Notes: a model not told the origin generated them from the letters alone. Positions 1 through 6,533 are shown, counted from the stretch's first letter. The stretch: DNA of 6,965 bases from Flavobacterium psychrophilum (GCA_945866505.1 CAMBHH010000179.1:1-6965), one strand, 5' to 3'. Made by a program: numbers and translations.

Positions 1-38
1 ACGTTCTTAACTTTAATTAAAAATAAATGATTTTTTAC

Positions 39-68
39 TTGTATTTTTCAGTAAAAAAATTATTTTTG
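39..68 (+). promoter_or_regulatory. Bacteroidota-type promoter for the DUF2795 gene
   Basis: A TTG at 39-41 is followed after exactly 19 bases by TATTTTTG at 61-68. This matches the -33 (TTG) and -7 (TAnnTTTG) elements known for Bacteroidota housekeeping promoters, at the preferred spacing. Transcription would start near 72-74, giving a 5' untranslated region of under 20 bases before the ATG at 91. Initiation there cannot be tested from sequence alone, but both boxes and the spacing agree. Confidence 0.7.
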
Positions 69-90
69 CACAAAACTAAACAGACAACAG

Positions 91-312
91 ATGTATTGGA
101 CATTAGAACTAGCATCCTATTTAAGTGATGCGCCGTGGCCTGCTAACAAAGACGAACTTATCGACTACGCTATTAGAGCTGGGGCTCCATTAGAAGTAGT
201 TGAAAACCTACAGTCAATTGAAGACGAAGGCGAAATATATGAGTCAATGGAAGAAATTTGGCCGGATTATCCTACTGACGAAGATTATCTTTGGAATGAG
301 GACGAATATTAA
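91..312 (+). CDS. Small acidic DUF2795 family protein
   Basis: This encodes a 73-residue protein that I recognise as the short DUF2795 type conserved in Flavobacteriia, often close to secA. Its biochemical role is not known and I do not assign one. The sequence is extremely acidic: 21 Asp/Glu against one Lys and one Arg. The N-terminal half looks like a small helical domain (WTLELASYL, then DELIDYAIRAGAP). The C-terminal third is a run of acidic and aromatic residues ending in WNEDEY. There is no signal peptide or membrane segment, so it should be cytoplasmic. The ATG at 91 lies just behind a well-formed promoter, and a terminator follows the stop by about 15 bases, so it appears to be a monocistronic unit separate from secA. 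Family assignment is fairly sure; function is open. Confidence 0.88.
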   Translation: MYWTLELASYLSDAPWPANKDELIDYAIRAGAPLEVVENLQSIEDEGEIYESMEEIWPDYPTDEDYLWNEDEY

Positions 313-326
313 AAAAAAATATCCCG

Positions 327-354
327 AAAAAAAGTCTCGTATGAGGCTTTTTTT
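327..354 (+). terminator. Intrinsic terminator after the DUF2795 gene
   Basis: A 12-bp stem pairs 327-338 (AAAAAAAGTCTC) with 343-354 (GAGGCTTTTTTT), with one G-T wobble and a 4-base loop. The T-run is 348-356. The A-run on the 5' side means it could also work on the opposite strand. It separates the DUF2795 gene from secA. Confidence 0.8.
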
Positions 355-359
355 TTGGT

Positions 360-367
360 TAAATTTG
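360..367 (+). promoter_or_regulatory. Possible -7 box upstream of secA
   Basis: TAAATTTG at 360-367 fits the TAnnTTTG consensus, and secA needs its own promoter because a terminator lies just upstream. However, there is no TTG 17-23 bases before it, so only half of the expected promoter is present. If it is used, the secA transcript would carry a 5' leader of roughly 105 bases that includes the heptamer array. Confidence 0.3.
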
Positions 368-441
368 CTTTTTATATTTTAGAAAATATTAAATAAAATC
401 AATTAAAAAATAATAATTACAAGTACTATTTGAATAGTTTC

Positions 442-469
442 AATTCGTAATTTGTAATTCGTAATTCGT
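442..469. repeat. Four tandem AATTCGT heptamers before secA
   Basis: Four head-to-tail copies of AATTCGT occur at 442-448, 449-455 (one C-to-T change), 456-462 and 463-469, with a partial fifth unit following. The array ends nine bases before the secA start codon. It may have arisen by replication slippage. Whether it affects secA expression is unknown. Confidence 0.8.
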
Positions 470-477
470 AAATAAAA

Positions 478-3400
478 ATGAGTTTCATAAACAGCATTAT
501 CAAAGCCTTTGTAGGAGATAAATCTCAAAAAGATGTCAAAGCTTTGCAACCTTATTTAGCCAAAGTTAAGACTTTCGAAAGTGCTTTAGCTGCATTATCA
601 AATGATGAATTGAGAGCTAGAACCACTTTTTTTAAAGATAAAATAATACAAGCCAGAGGCGAGAAAGACTCCAAAATTGATGCGTTCAAACAAGAAGCAG
701 AAAGTATTGAAGATATTGACAAACGTGAAGATATTTACGTAGCCATCGATACTTTAGAAAAAGAAGCTTACGAAATATCGGAAAAAATCTTGATGGAAAT
801 TCTTCCCGAAGCTTTTGCTGTTGTCAAAGAAACTGCCAAAAGATTCAAAGAAAATACTCAAATAGAAGTAACTGCAACTGCCAAAGACCGTGAGTTATCA
901 GCAACAAAAACATATATAACTCTTGATGGCGACAAAGCTTTTTGGTCTAATTCCTGGAATGCTGCTGGAAAGCAAATTACTTGGGATATGATTCACTATG
1001 ATGTGCAATTAATTGGTGGGATGGTTTTGCACGAAGGTAAAATTGCCGAAATGCAAACTGGTGAAGGAAAAACATTAGTAGCTACTTTGCCTATTTACTT
1101 GAATGCTTTGACTGGAAATGGAGTGCATTTGGTAACTGTAAATGATTATTTGGCAAAACGTGATAGCACTTGGAAAGCACCTCTATTCGAATTTCATGGT
1201 TTAACTGTTGATTGTATCGATAACCACCAACCTAATTCCGAAGGTAGAAAAAAAGCCTATAATGCCGACATTACTTATGGAACAAATAACGAATTTGGTT
1301 TCGATTATTTGAGAGATAATATGGCACATTCGCCAGACGATTTGGTACAACGCAAACACAATTACGCCATTGTCGATGAGGTCGATTCGGTTTTGATTGA
1401 TGATGCTAGAACTCCATTAATTATTTCGGGTCCCGTTCCAGAAGGTGATCGTCACGAATTCAATGAGTTGAAACCAAAAATCGAAAACTTAGTAGCGCTA
1501 CAACGTCAATTGGCGAATGGATTTTTGGCTGATGCCAAAAAATTAATCAAAGAAGGCAATACCAAAGATGGTGGTTTCTTATTATTGAGAGCACACCGAA
1601 GTTTACCTAAAAACAAGGCATTAATCAAGTTTTTGAGTGAAGAAGGAATCAAACAATTGCTTCAAAAAACCGAAAACCAATACATGCAAGACAACAATCG
1701 CGAAATGCCGAAAGTGGATGAAGCGTTGTATTTTGTAATTGAAGAAAAAAACAATCAGGTAGAATTGTCTGATAATGGAATTAAATATCTTTCGGGTGAT
1801 ACGGATAGTAATTTCTTCGTTTTACCAGACATTGGAACTGAAATTGCCATAATCGAAAAGAAAAATTTAGAGAAAGACAAAGAAGCTGAAGAGAAAGAAA
1901 AATTATTCCAAGATTTCGGTGTAAAAAGCGAACGTATTCATACTTTGACACAACTTTTAAAAGCTTACACGCTTTTCGAAAAAGATGTCGAATACGTAAT
2001 TATGGACAACAAAATTATGATTGTCGATGAGCAAACCGGTCGTATTATGGACGGTCGTCGTTATTCTGACGGTTTGCACCAAGCAATTGAAGCTAAAGAA
2101 AGTGTAAAAATCGAAGATGCCACCCAAACATTTGCAACTGTAACACTTCAAAATTATTTCAGAATGTACAGCAAACTAGCTGGTATGACTGGAACGGCAG
2201 TTACCGAAGCGGGTGAGTTATGGCAAATCTATAAATTGGATGTAGTAGAAATTCCTACTAACAAACCAATGACCAGAAAAGACAAAGAAGACTATATTTA
2301 CAAAACAACTCGTGAAAAATTCAATGCTGTAATCGAAGATGTTACCCAATTATCGAATGCTGGAAGACCGGTTTTAATTGGAACGACTTCTGTGGAGATT
2401 TCGGAATTATTAAGCCGAATGTTGAAAATGCGTGGCATAACCCACAACGTTTTGAATGCAAAAATGCACAAACAAGAAGCGCAAATTGTAGAAGAAGCAG
2501 GAAAATCGGGAGTGGTAACCATCGCAACCAATATGGCGGGTCGTGGAACGGATATTAAATTGTCTGCCGAAGTAAAAGCGGCTGGAGGTTTAGCCATCGT
2601 TGGTACAGAACGTCACGATTCGCGTCGTGTGGATCGTCAGTTGCGTGGTCGTGCCGGTCGTCAAGGAGATCCAGGAAGTTCACAATTCTATGTTTCGCTT
2701 GAAGACAACTTGATGCGTTTGTTTGGTTCTGAAAGAGTAGCCAAAGTAATGGACAGAATGGGATTGGAAGAAGGCGAAGTGATTCAACATTCGATGATGA
2801 CTAAATCTATCGAAAGAGCACAGAAAAAAGTTGAAGAAAACAACTTTGGAGTTCGTAAACGTTTGCTTGAATATGATGACGTTATGAATGCACAACGTGA
2901 AGTGGTTTACAAACGTCGTCGTCACGCTTTGCACGGAGAGCGTTTGAAACTCGACATCGCTAATATGTTGTATGACACTTGCGATTTAATTGTGGCAGAA
3001 AATAAAGCCACTAATGATTTCAAGAATTTTGAATTCGAATTGATTCGGTATTTCTCTATCACTTCTCCAGTTACCGAAAGTGATTTTGCCAAATTGACTG
3101 AAATAGAATTGACAGGAAAAGTTTATAAAGCTGCCTCTCAATTTTATACTGAAAAAACAGAACGTAGTGCTAGAGAAGCATTTCCAATCATCAGTAATGT
3201 GTATGAAGATAAAAACAACCAATACGAACGCATTATTGTTCCGTTTACCGATGGAATAAAGTCATTAAATGTGGTAACCGATTTGAAAAAAGCGTATGAA
3301 TCTCACGGAAATCAACTGATTGCTGATTTTGAGAAAAACATCACTTTAGCCATCGTAGATGAAGCTTGGAAAAAACATTTACGCAAAATGGACGAATTGA

Positions 3401-3828
3401 AACAATCGGTTCAGTTAGCGGTACACGAACAAAAAGATCCTTTACTTATTTATAAATTCGAAGCGTATAACTTGTTTAGCTCAATGTTGAATGGTGTGAA
3501 TAAAGAGGTGATTTCGTTCTTGTTTAAAGGAGATTTGCCACAACAACAAGCGCCAGCGATTCAAGAAGCAAAACAAGTGAAAGTTAAAGAAAATTACAAA
3601 ACAAGTAAAGACGAAATTCCAAATAGTGATAGTCTAGCCGCTCAAAACAGTCAAGCGGGACAAACACAACAACGTCAGATTACTGAAACCATTGTTCGCG
3701 ATCAACCGAAAATCAATCGCAACGATACGGTAACGATTCAAAACGTAGCTAATGGACAAACACAAGAAATGAAATACAAAAAAGCCGAAAGTTTAATTGC
3801 TAATGGAACTTGGGTTTTGGTGCATTAA
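478..3828 (+). CDS. secA: Preprotein translocase ATPase SecA
   Basis: SecA is the cytoplasmic and membrane-associated ATPase that pushes unfolded preproteins through SecYEG. Visible motifs include Walker A MQTGEGKT (192-199, Lys198), the [16 protein letters not shown] signature (267-282), Walker B DEVD (300-303) followed by [27 protein letters not shown] (526-541), [10 protein letters not shown] (684-693) and the arginine-finger region [16 protein letters not shown] (720-735). The helical scaffold and wing regions follow, with the conserved [12 protein letters not shown] at 961-972. At 1116 residues it is about 215 longer than E. coli SecA (901), as is usual in Bacteroidota. Extra segments lie near 60-103, 123-172 and 335-410. 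The C-terminus lacks the cysteine-rich zinc-binding SEC-C motif and ends instead in a [18 protein letters not shown] tail. The ATG at 478 gives the usual [11 protein letters not shown] start. It is flanked by terminators, so it is probably transcribed alone. Confidence 0.98.
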   Translation: MSFINSIIKAFVGDKSQKDVKALQPYLAKVKTFESALAALSNDELRARTTFFKDKIIQARGEKDSKIDAFKQEAESIEDIDKREDIYVAIDTLEKEAYEISEKILMEILPEAFAVVKETAKRFKENTQIEVTATAKDRELSATKTYITLDGDKAFWSNSWNAAGKQITWDMIHYDVQLIGGMVLHEGKIAEMQTGEGKTLVATLPIYLNALTGNGVHLVTVNDYLAKRDSTWKAPLFEFHGLTVDCIDNHQPNSEGRKKAYNADITYGTNNEFGFDYLRDNMAHSPDDLVQRKHNYAIVDEVDSVLIDDARTPLIISGPVPEGDRHEFNELKPKIENLVALQRQLANGFLADAKKLIKEGNTKDGGFLLLRAHRSLPKNKALIKFLSEEGIKQLLQKTENQYMQDNNREMPKVDEALYFVIEEKNNQVELSDNGIKYLSGDTDSNFFVLPDIGTEIAIIEKKNLEKDKEAEEKEKLFQDFGVKSERIHTLTQLLKAYTLFEKDVEYVIMDNKIMIVDEQTGRIMDGRRYSDGLHQAIEAKESVKIEDATQTFATVTLQNYFRMYSKLAGMTGTAVTEAGELWQIYKLDVVEIPTNKPMTRKDKEDYIYKTTREKFNAVIEDVTQLSNAGRPVLIGTTSVEISELLSRMLKMRGITHNVLNAKMHKQEAQIVEEAGKSGVVTIATNMAGRGTDIKLSAEVKAAGGLAIVGTERHDSRRVDRQLRGRAGRQGDPGSSQFYVSLEDNLMRLFGSERVAKVMDRMGLEEGEVIQHSMMTKSIERAQKKVEENNFGVRKRLLEYDDVMNAQREVVYKRRRHALHGERLKLDIANMLYDTCDLIVAENKATNDFKNFEFELIRYFSITSPVTESDFAKLTEIELTGKVYKAASQFYTEKTERSAREAFPIISNVYEDKNNQYERIIVPFTDGIKSLNVVTDLKKAYESHGNQLIADFEKNITLAIVDEAWKKHLRKMDELKQSVQLAVHEQKDPLLIYKFEAYNLFSSMLNGVNKEVISFLFKGDLPQQQAPAIQEAKQVKVKENYKTSKDEIPNSDSLAAQNSQAGQTQQRQITETIVRDQPKINRNDTVTIQNVANGQTQEMKYKKAESLIANGTWVLVH

Positions 3829-3858
3829 TTCATGATTTAAAAACAAAATGAAAAATTC

Positions 3859-3895
3859 AATCCTCAACTATCAAAAATAGTTGGGGATTTTTTTT
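3859..3895 (+). terminator. Intrinsic terminator after secA
   Basis: A 13-bp stem pairs 3859-3871 (AATCCTCAACTAT) with 3877-3889 (ATAGTTGGGGATT), with a single G-T wobble and a 5-base loop. An 8-base T-run covers 3888-3895. It starts 30 bases after the secA stop and is a strong canonical Rho-independent terminator. Confidence 0.92.
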
Positions 3896-3902
3896 ACATT
3901 TG
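3895..3902 (+). promoter_or_regulatory. Possible -7 box for the secreted-protein gene
   Basis: TACATTTG at 3895-3902 matches TAnnTTTG and directly follows the secA terminator, where a new promoter would be expected. No TTG lies at the right distance upstream, since that stretch is the terminator hairpin. If active, transcription would start near 3906-3908, well before the CDS at 4018. Confidence 0.35.
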
Positions 3903-4017
3903 ATATACTTTTTAAATCAACTAACAAAAATAAAATGAGCATAACCGATAATTGGTCGCACACCAAAGATGAAATGCGAATTACAGATGACCTATAAAAA
4001 ACAATAAATATCAAAAT

Positions 4018-4545
4018 ATGAAAAGAATAATCGCAAACCTAAGCCTAATTTTAGTACTAACAACAACTGGTATTTCAGCTCAGACTACTTTGAAAGAATA
4101 TAAAGTTGGACACGTTGTAAATGTCAGTTTACCCGAATATATGACTAGAACTATGGAGCTAAATAGCTCAGCAATATTGCAATATAAAAGCACTATCAAA
4201 GATGTTTATGGATTTATTATTGAAGATAATAAAGAAGAATTAGCTCTAGTCGAAATGAATTATTCCTCTATCAATGAATTTTGTGAAGATTTTGCTAAAG
4301 ACTTCCTAAAAGATGAAAAGAAAAAGACTTTCTCATATCCAGAATGTAAAACAATAGGAGATATTAATTTTGCTGAGTTTGACGCCTCTTACTATGATAA
4401 AGAAACAAAAGGTACAATTTACTATTTAGTTGGAATTGTAGAAACAAAGACTTCTTTTTATAAAGTCATTTCATTTACAGGCATAGAAAATAAAGATAAA
4501 TATAAAGCCGACTTTCAAAAAATTCTTTACAGTTTAAAAGATTAA
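4018..4545 (+). CDS. Hypothetical small secreted protein
   Basis: This 175-residue protein has a clear Sec signal peptide: basic MKR, a hydrophobic core ANLSLILVLTTTG, and a likely signal peptidase I site after ISA at 19-21. That leaves a mature protein of about 154 residues beginning QTTLKEYKVG. The next residue is Gln rather than Cys, so it is not a lipoprotein. It should be periplasmic, or released if a further signal exists, and there is no C-terminal type IX secretion domain. The mature part alternates short hydrophobic strands (HVVNVSLPEYM, YGFIIEDN, LALVEMNY, TIYYLVGIVET, FYKVISFTGI) with Lys/Glu-rich helices and has two Cys (93 and 115). This would suit a compact alpha/beta fold such as the PsbP/DcrB type, but that is only a guess from the strand pattern. 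I do not recognise the family. The ATG at 4018 is preceded by an AT-rich spacer and is the only start giving a complete signal peptide. Confidence 0.8.
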   Translation: MKRIIANLSLILVLTTTGISAQTTLKEYKVGHVVNVSLPEYMTRTMELNSSAILQYKSTIKDVYGFIIEDNKEELALVEMNYSSINEFCEDFAKDFLKDEKKKTFSYPECKTIGDINFAEFDASYYDKETKGTIYYLVGIVETKTSFYKVISFTGIENKDKYKADFQKILYSLKD

Positions 4546-4674
4546 CTATTTCTTATTTTTAAATAAAACTAAGTATTGATAATTGAAAAAGTGTGCTAAA
4601 CTTTATCTTCTAAAGAATTTTCGCTATATTTACTACTTTAAAAACAGAAAAGTTAACCTTTAAATACAACCATT

Positions 4675-4785
4675 ATGGCAAAAAGTCAAGACGCAAAAAA
4701 AACCGTAAAAAAAGAACCTCTTAAAACCGCAAAAGAAAAGAAGGAAGAAAAAAGAGAAAAGAAAAACAATCCAAAAAGGGATTAA
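4675..4785 (+). CDS. Small lysine-rich basic protein, 36 residues
   Basis: An ATG at 4675 opens a 36-codon frame ending at TAA 4783-4785. The product begins MAKSQDAKKTVKKEPLKTAK and ends KKNNPKRD. It has 13 Lys, 2 Arg and 7 Asp/Glu, no Cys or aromatic residue, and should be a disordered or single-helix cytoplasmic peptide. It resembles short Lys-rich hypothetical proteins I associate with Flavobacteriia, but I cannot name a family. A role in binding nucleic acid or ribosomes would be only an inference from charge. The upstream region is A-rich, and a weak promoter-like pair (TTA 4603-4605, 19 bases, TATATTTA 4625-4632) lacks the conserved G of both boxes. No terminator with a T-run follows it. 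The clean start and Lys codons in a plausible context favour a real gene, but poly-A-rich DNA can produce such frames by chance. Confidence 0.6.
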   Translation: MAKSQDAKKTVKKEPLKTAKEKKEEKREKKNNPKRD

Positions 4786-4844
4786 TTTGTATCAGTAAAA
4801 AAACAAATTACCAAATTTAAGTTCAATATTTTTTATTAATTCTA

Positions 4845-4875
4845 TTTGGATAATCAATTTTGATTTATATATTTG
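4845..4875 (+). promoter_or_regulatory. Bacteroidota-type promoter of the trp operon
   Basis: TTTG at 4845-4848 is followed after exactly 19 bases by TATATTTG at 4868-4875, a full match to the -33 and -7 elements of Bacteroidota promoters. Counting from the -7 box, transcription should start at about 4879-4881. That is at or next to the ATG of the leader peptide (4880). It is the only full promoter match in the 4786-5027 interval. Confidence 0.75.
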
Positions 4876-4879
4876 TCAA

Positions 4880-4936
4880 ATGAAAACGATTTTAAAAAAT
4901 ACTTGGTGGTGGAACAATTTACGTCAGACATCGTGA
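4880..4936 (+). CDS. trpL: trp operon leader peptide with three Trp codons
   Basis: The frame encodes 18 residues, MKTILKNTWWWNNLRQTS, ending in TGA at 4934-4936. Trp is the rarest residue in most proteins, so three consecutive TGG codons (4904-4912) in a short frame just before trpE are the mark of an attenuation leader peptide. The peptide itself needs no function. Its translation would measure charged tRNA-Trp: with Trp scarce, ribosomes stall at residues 9-11; with Trp plentiful, they run on to the stop codon. The stop codon lies inside the 5' arm of the predicted antiterminator, so ribosome position can decide which RNA hairpin forms. The start codon nearly coincides with the predicted transcription start. 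It is not a shadow of another gene, as no other frame here codes for anything plausible. Confidence 0.87.
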   Translation: MKTILKNTWWWNNLRQTS

Positions 4937-4986
4937 ACAAAGCACCTATAGTATAAACTATCAATATAAAAGGCTTGTCATCACGA
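4931..4986 (+). promoter_or_regulatory. Predicted antiterminator of the trp leader
   Basis: The arm 4931-4947 (TCGTGAACAAAGCACCT) can pair with 4971-4986 (AGGCTTGTCATCACGA). TCGTGA pairs with TCACGA (6 bp), then ACAA with TTGT (4 bp, after bulged 4979-4980), then GC with GC, and C and T with G and A, with single-base bulges. This gives about 14 bp in total. A small hairpin (ATAGT 4948-4952 with ACTAT 4957-4961) sits between the arms and would bring them together. The structure uses the whole terminator loop and most of its 5' arm, so the two folds exclude each other. The pairing was worked out by eye and no folding energy was computed. Confidence 0.65.
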
Positions 4987-4999
4987 CAAGCCTTTTTTT
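4968..4999 (+). terminator. Attenuator terminator upstream of trpE
   Basis: A perfect 12-bp stem pairs 4968-4979 (AAAAGGCTTGTC) with 4985-4996 (GACAAGCCTTTT) around a 5-base loop, with seven T at 4993-4999. It stands between the leader peptide and trpE, 28 bases before the trpE start codon, and no gene ends immediately upstream except the leader peptide. Its role is therefore most likely conditional termination of trp operon transcription. Confidence 0.92.
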
Positions 5000-5027
5000 A
5001 TGTACTGCCAAAAAAGAAATTTAAAAT

Positions 5028-6428
5028 ATGAAGACCTATACATTACAAACCAATTACAAGCAAATTCTCGCAGATACAATTACTCCGGTTAGCGTTTACC
5101 TGAAAATTAGAGATCAATTTCCAAATAGTTTACTATTGGAAAGTAGCGATTATCACGGCAACGATAATAGTTTTTCCTATATCTGTTGCAACCCAATTGC
5201 TTCCATAAAGATCGAAAACGAAACTATTTTCAAGACCTTCCCCGACGGGACCTTTGAAATACTTTCGATAGATTCCAAAACAGATATTCCACAAGTAATT
5301 CAAGAATTTTCGGGACAATTCCAGTCCGATAAAAACGATTTTAAATTCATCAACAATGGCTTGTTTGGTTACATTTCGTATGATGCTGTTCGTTATTTCG
5401 AAAAAGTAACTATCGCCAAAAAAGGAAACAGCAATACTATTCCCGATGTGTATTATGCGGTTTACCAAAACATCATTGCGATCAACCATTTCAAAAATGA
5501 AGCCTATATTTTCTGTCATAGTGTGGATGGAAAAAACAACATTTCAGAAATCGAACAACTATTGCAATCTCGAAATATCGCTTCCTATAAATTCTCGAAA
5601 GAAGGTGAAGGTTTTTCCAACTTGACTGATGAAGAATTCAAGCGCAATGTGGCTTTAGCCAAAAAACATTGCTACCGTGGTGATGTTTTCCAATTGGTTT
5701 TATCCAGACGATTTACCCAAGGTTTCAAAGGAGATGAATTCAATGTTTACCGAGCATTGAGAAGCATTAACCCATCCCCTTACCTATTCTTCTTTGATTA
5801 CGGCGATTTCAAAATATTTGGTTCTTCGCCCGAAGCCCAAATTATTGTCAAAAACCGCAAAGCCGAAATTCACCCCATCGCAGGAACTTTCAGAAGAACT
5901 GGCGACGACGAAAAAGATGCCGTTCTAGCCAAAAATTTATCCGAAGATAAAAAAGAAAACAGCGAACACGTAATGTTAGTCGATTTGGCTCGAAACGATT
6001 TGAGCCGTCACGGTCACGGTGTGCAAGTGGAAAAATACAGAGAAGTTCAGTTTTTCTCCCATGTAATTCATTTGGTTTCTAAAGTAACAGGAATTTTACA
6101 CGAAAAAGCCACAACAATGCAAGTCGTTGCCGATACTTTCCCTGCAGGAACTTTGAGCGGAGCACCTAAACACAGAGCGATGCAATTGATAGAGGATTAC
6201 GAAAAAACAAATCGCAATTTTTACGGTGGAGCAATAGGTTTTATGGATTTCAAAGGCAACTTCAATCACGCCATTATGATTCGAACTTTCTTGAGTAAAA
6301 ATCACCAATTGCATTCTCAAGCTGGAGCCGGAATTGTAGCGGATTCAGACGAAGAAAGTGAAATGCAAGAAGTTTACAATAAATTATTAGCGCTGAATAA
6401 AGCGTTGGATTTGGCTGAAACAATTTAA
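5028..6428 (+). CDS. trpE: Anthranilate synthase component I (TrpE)
   Basis: TrpE converts chorismate to anthranilate with ammonia supplied by TrpG, the first committed step of tryptophan synthesis in the cytoplasm. The N-terminal domain carries LLESS (36-40), which matches the LLES motif that forms part of the Trp feedback site in enteric TrpE, so allosteric inhibition is likely retained. The C-terminal chorismate-binding domain (about 199-460) shows DVFQLVLSRRF (219-229), GSSPEA (265-270), PIAGTFRRTG (283-292), SEHVMLVDLARNDL (312-325), the HLVS histidine (His348), FPAGTLSGAPKHRAM (371-385), GGAIGF (400-405), QAGAGIV (431-437) and the ESEMQEVYNK segment with acidic metal ligands. The motifs point to TrpE rather than PabB or an isochorismate synthase, and the trp leader plus adjacent trpG support this. 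At 466 residues it is complete. The ATG at 5028 is preceded by an A-rich stretch and gives the usual MKTYTL start. Confidence 0.97.
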   Translation: MKTYTLQTNYKQILADTITPVSVYLKIRDQFPNSLLLESSDYHGNDNSFSYICCNPIASIKIENETIFKTFPDGTFEILSIDSKTDIPQVIQEFSGQFQSDKNDFKFINNGLFGYISYDAVRYFEKVTIAKKGNSNTIPDVYYAVYQNIIAINHFKNEAYIFCHSVDGKNNISEIEQLLQSRNIASYKFSKEGEGFSNLTDEEFKRNVALAKKHCYRGDVFQLVLSRRFTQGFKGDEFNVYRALRSINPSPYLFFFDYGDFKIFGSSPEAQIIVKNRKAEIHPIAGTFRRTGDDEKDAVLAKNLSEDKKENSEHVMLVDLARNDLSRHGHGVQVEKYREVQFFSHVIHLVSKVTGILHEKATTMQVVADTFPAGTLSGAPKHRAMQLIEDYEKTNRNFYGGAIGFMDFKGNFNHAIMIRTFLSKNHQLHSQAGAGIVADSDEESEMQEVYNKLLALNKALDLAETI

Positions 6429-6433
6429 AATAA

Positions 6434-6519
6434 ATTTAAAGATTTAAGAATTTAAGAATTTAAAGATTTCGAAGTACTACAATTTTTCAATCTTTAAATC
6501 TTTCAATTTTTCAATAAAA
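6434..6519. repeat. Two octamer repeat arrays of opposite polarity between trpE and trpG
   Basis: From 6434 run four tandem octamers, ATTTAAAG, ATTTAAGA, ATTTAAGA and ATTTAAAG (6434-6465), then a degenerate unit. From 6480 run CAATTTTT, CAATCTTT, AAATCTTT, CAATTTTT and CAATAAAA (6480-6519), which are related to the reverse complement of the first set. ATTTAAAGATT (6458-6468) can pair perfectly with AATCTTTAAAT (6489-6499), an 11-bp hairpin with a 20-base loop. There is no T-run directly after that stem, so a terminator is unlikely. Confidence 0.75.
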
Positions 6520-6533
6520 AAATGAAAAAAAAA

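Noticed and set aside
200..382. Plus-strand 60-codon frame overlapping the DUF2795 gene
   Set aside because: It is out of frame with a recognised protein and runs through the terminator hairpin; the hydrophobic end simply reflects the T-run.
1957..3222. Several minus-strand open frames of 61-99 codons opposite secA
   Set aside because: They lie wholly inside secA, have low-complexity or Cys/Phe-rich translations with no recognisable domain, and are explained by the codon bias of the + strand gene.
4549..4566. AT-only inverted repeat after the secreted-protein gene
   Set aside because: The stem is about 6 A-T pairs with no G-C content and would not be stable. Inverted repeats of this size are expected by chance in such AT-rich DNA.
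4783..4810. Hairpin TAATTTGT / ACAAATTA after the 36-residue gene
   Set aside because: It has 8 bp, nearly all A-T, a 12-base loop and no following T-run, so it is not a credible terminator.
4879..5027. T-box or TRAP-type control of trpE
   Set aside because: There is no T-box sequence and no spaced series of GAG/UAG triplets. The Trp-rich peptide and the competing hairpins explain the leader better.
5000..5027. Alternative upstream start ATG at 5000 for trpE
   Set aside because: It is out of frame with trpE and falls within the tail of the terminator T-run, so ATG 5028 stands.
5133..5519. Minus-strand 128-codon frame opposite trpE, and another at 6096-6320
   Set aside because: They overlap a well-conserved gene completely, show no family resemblance, and have no promoter or plausible start context.
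6434..6519. CRISPR-like array
   Set aside because: The units are 8 bases and directly adjacent, with no spacers of regular length and no cas genes nearby.
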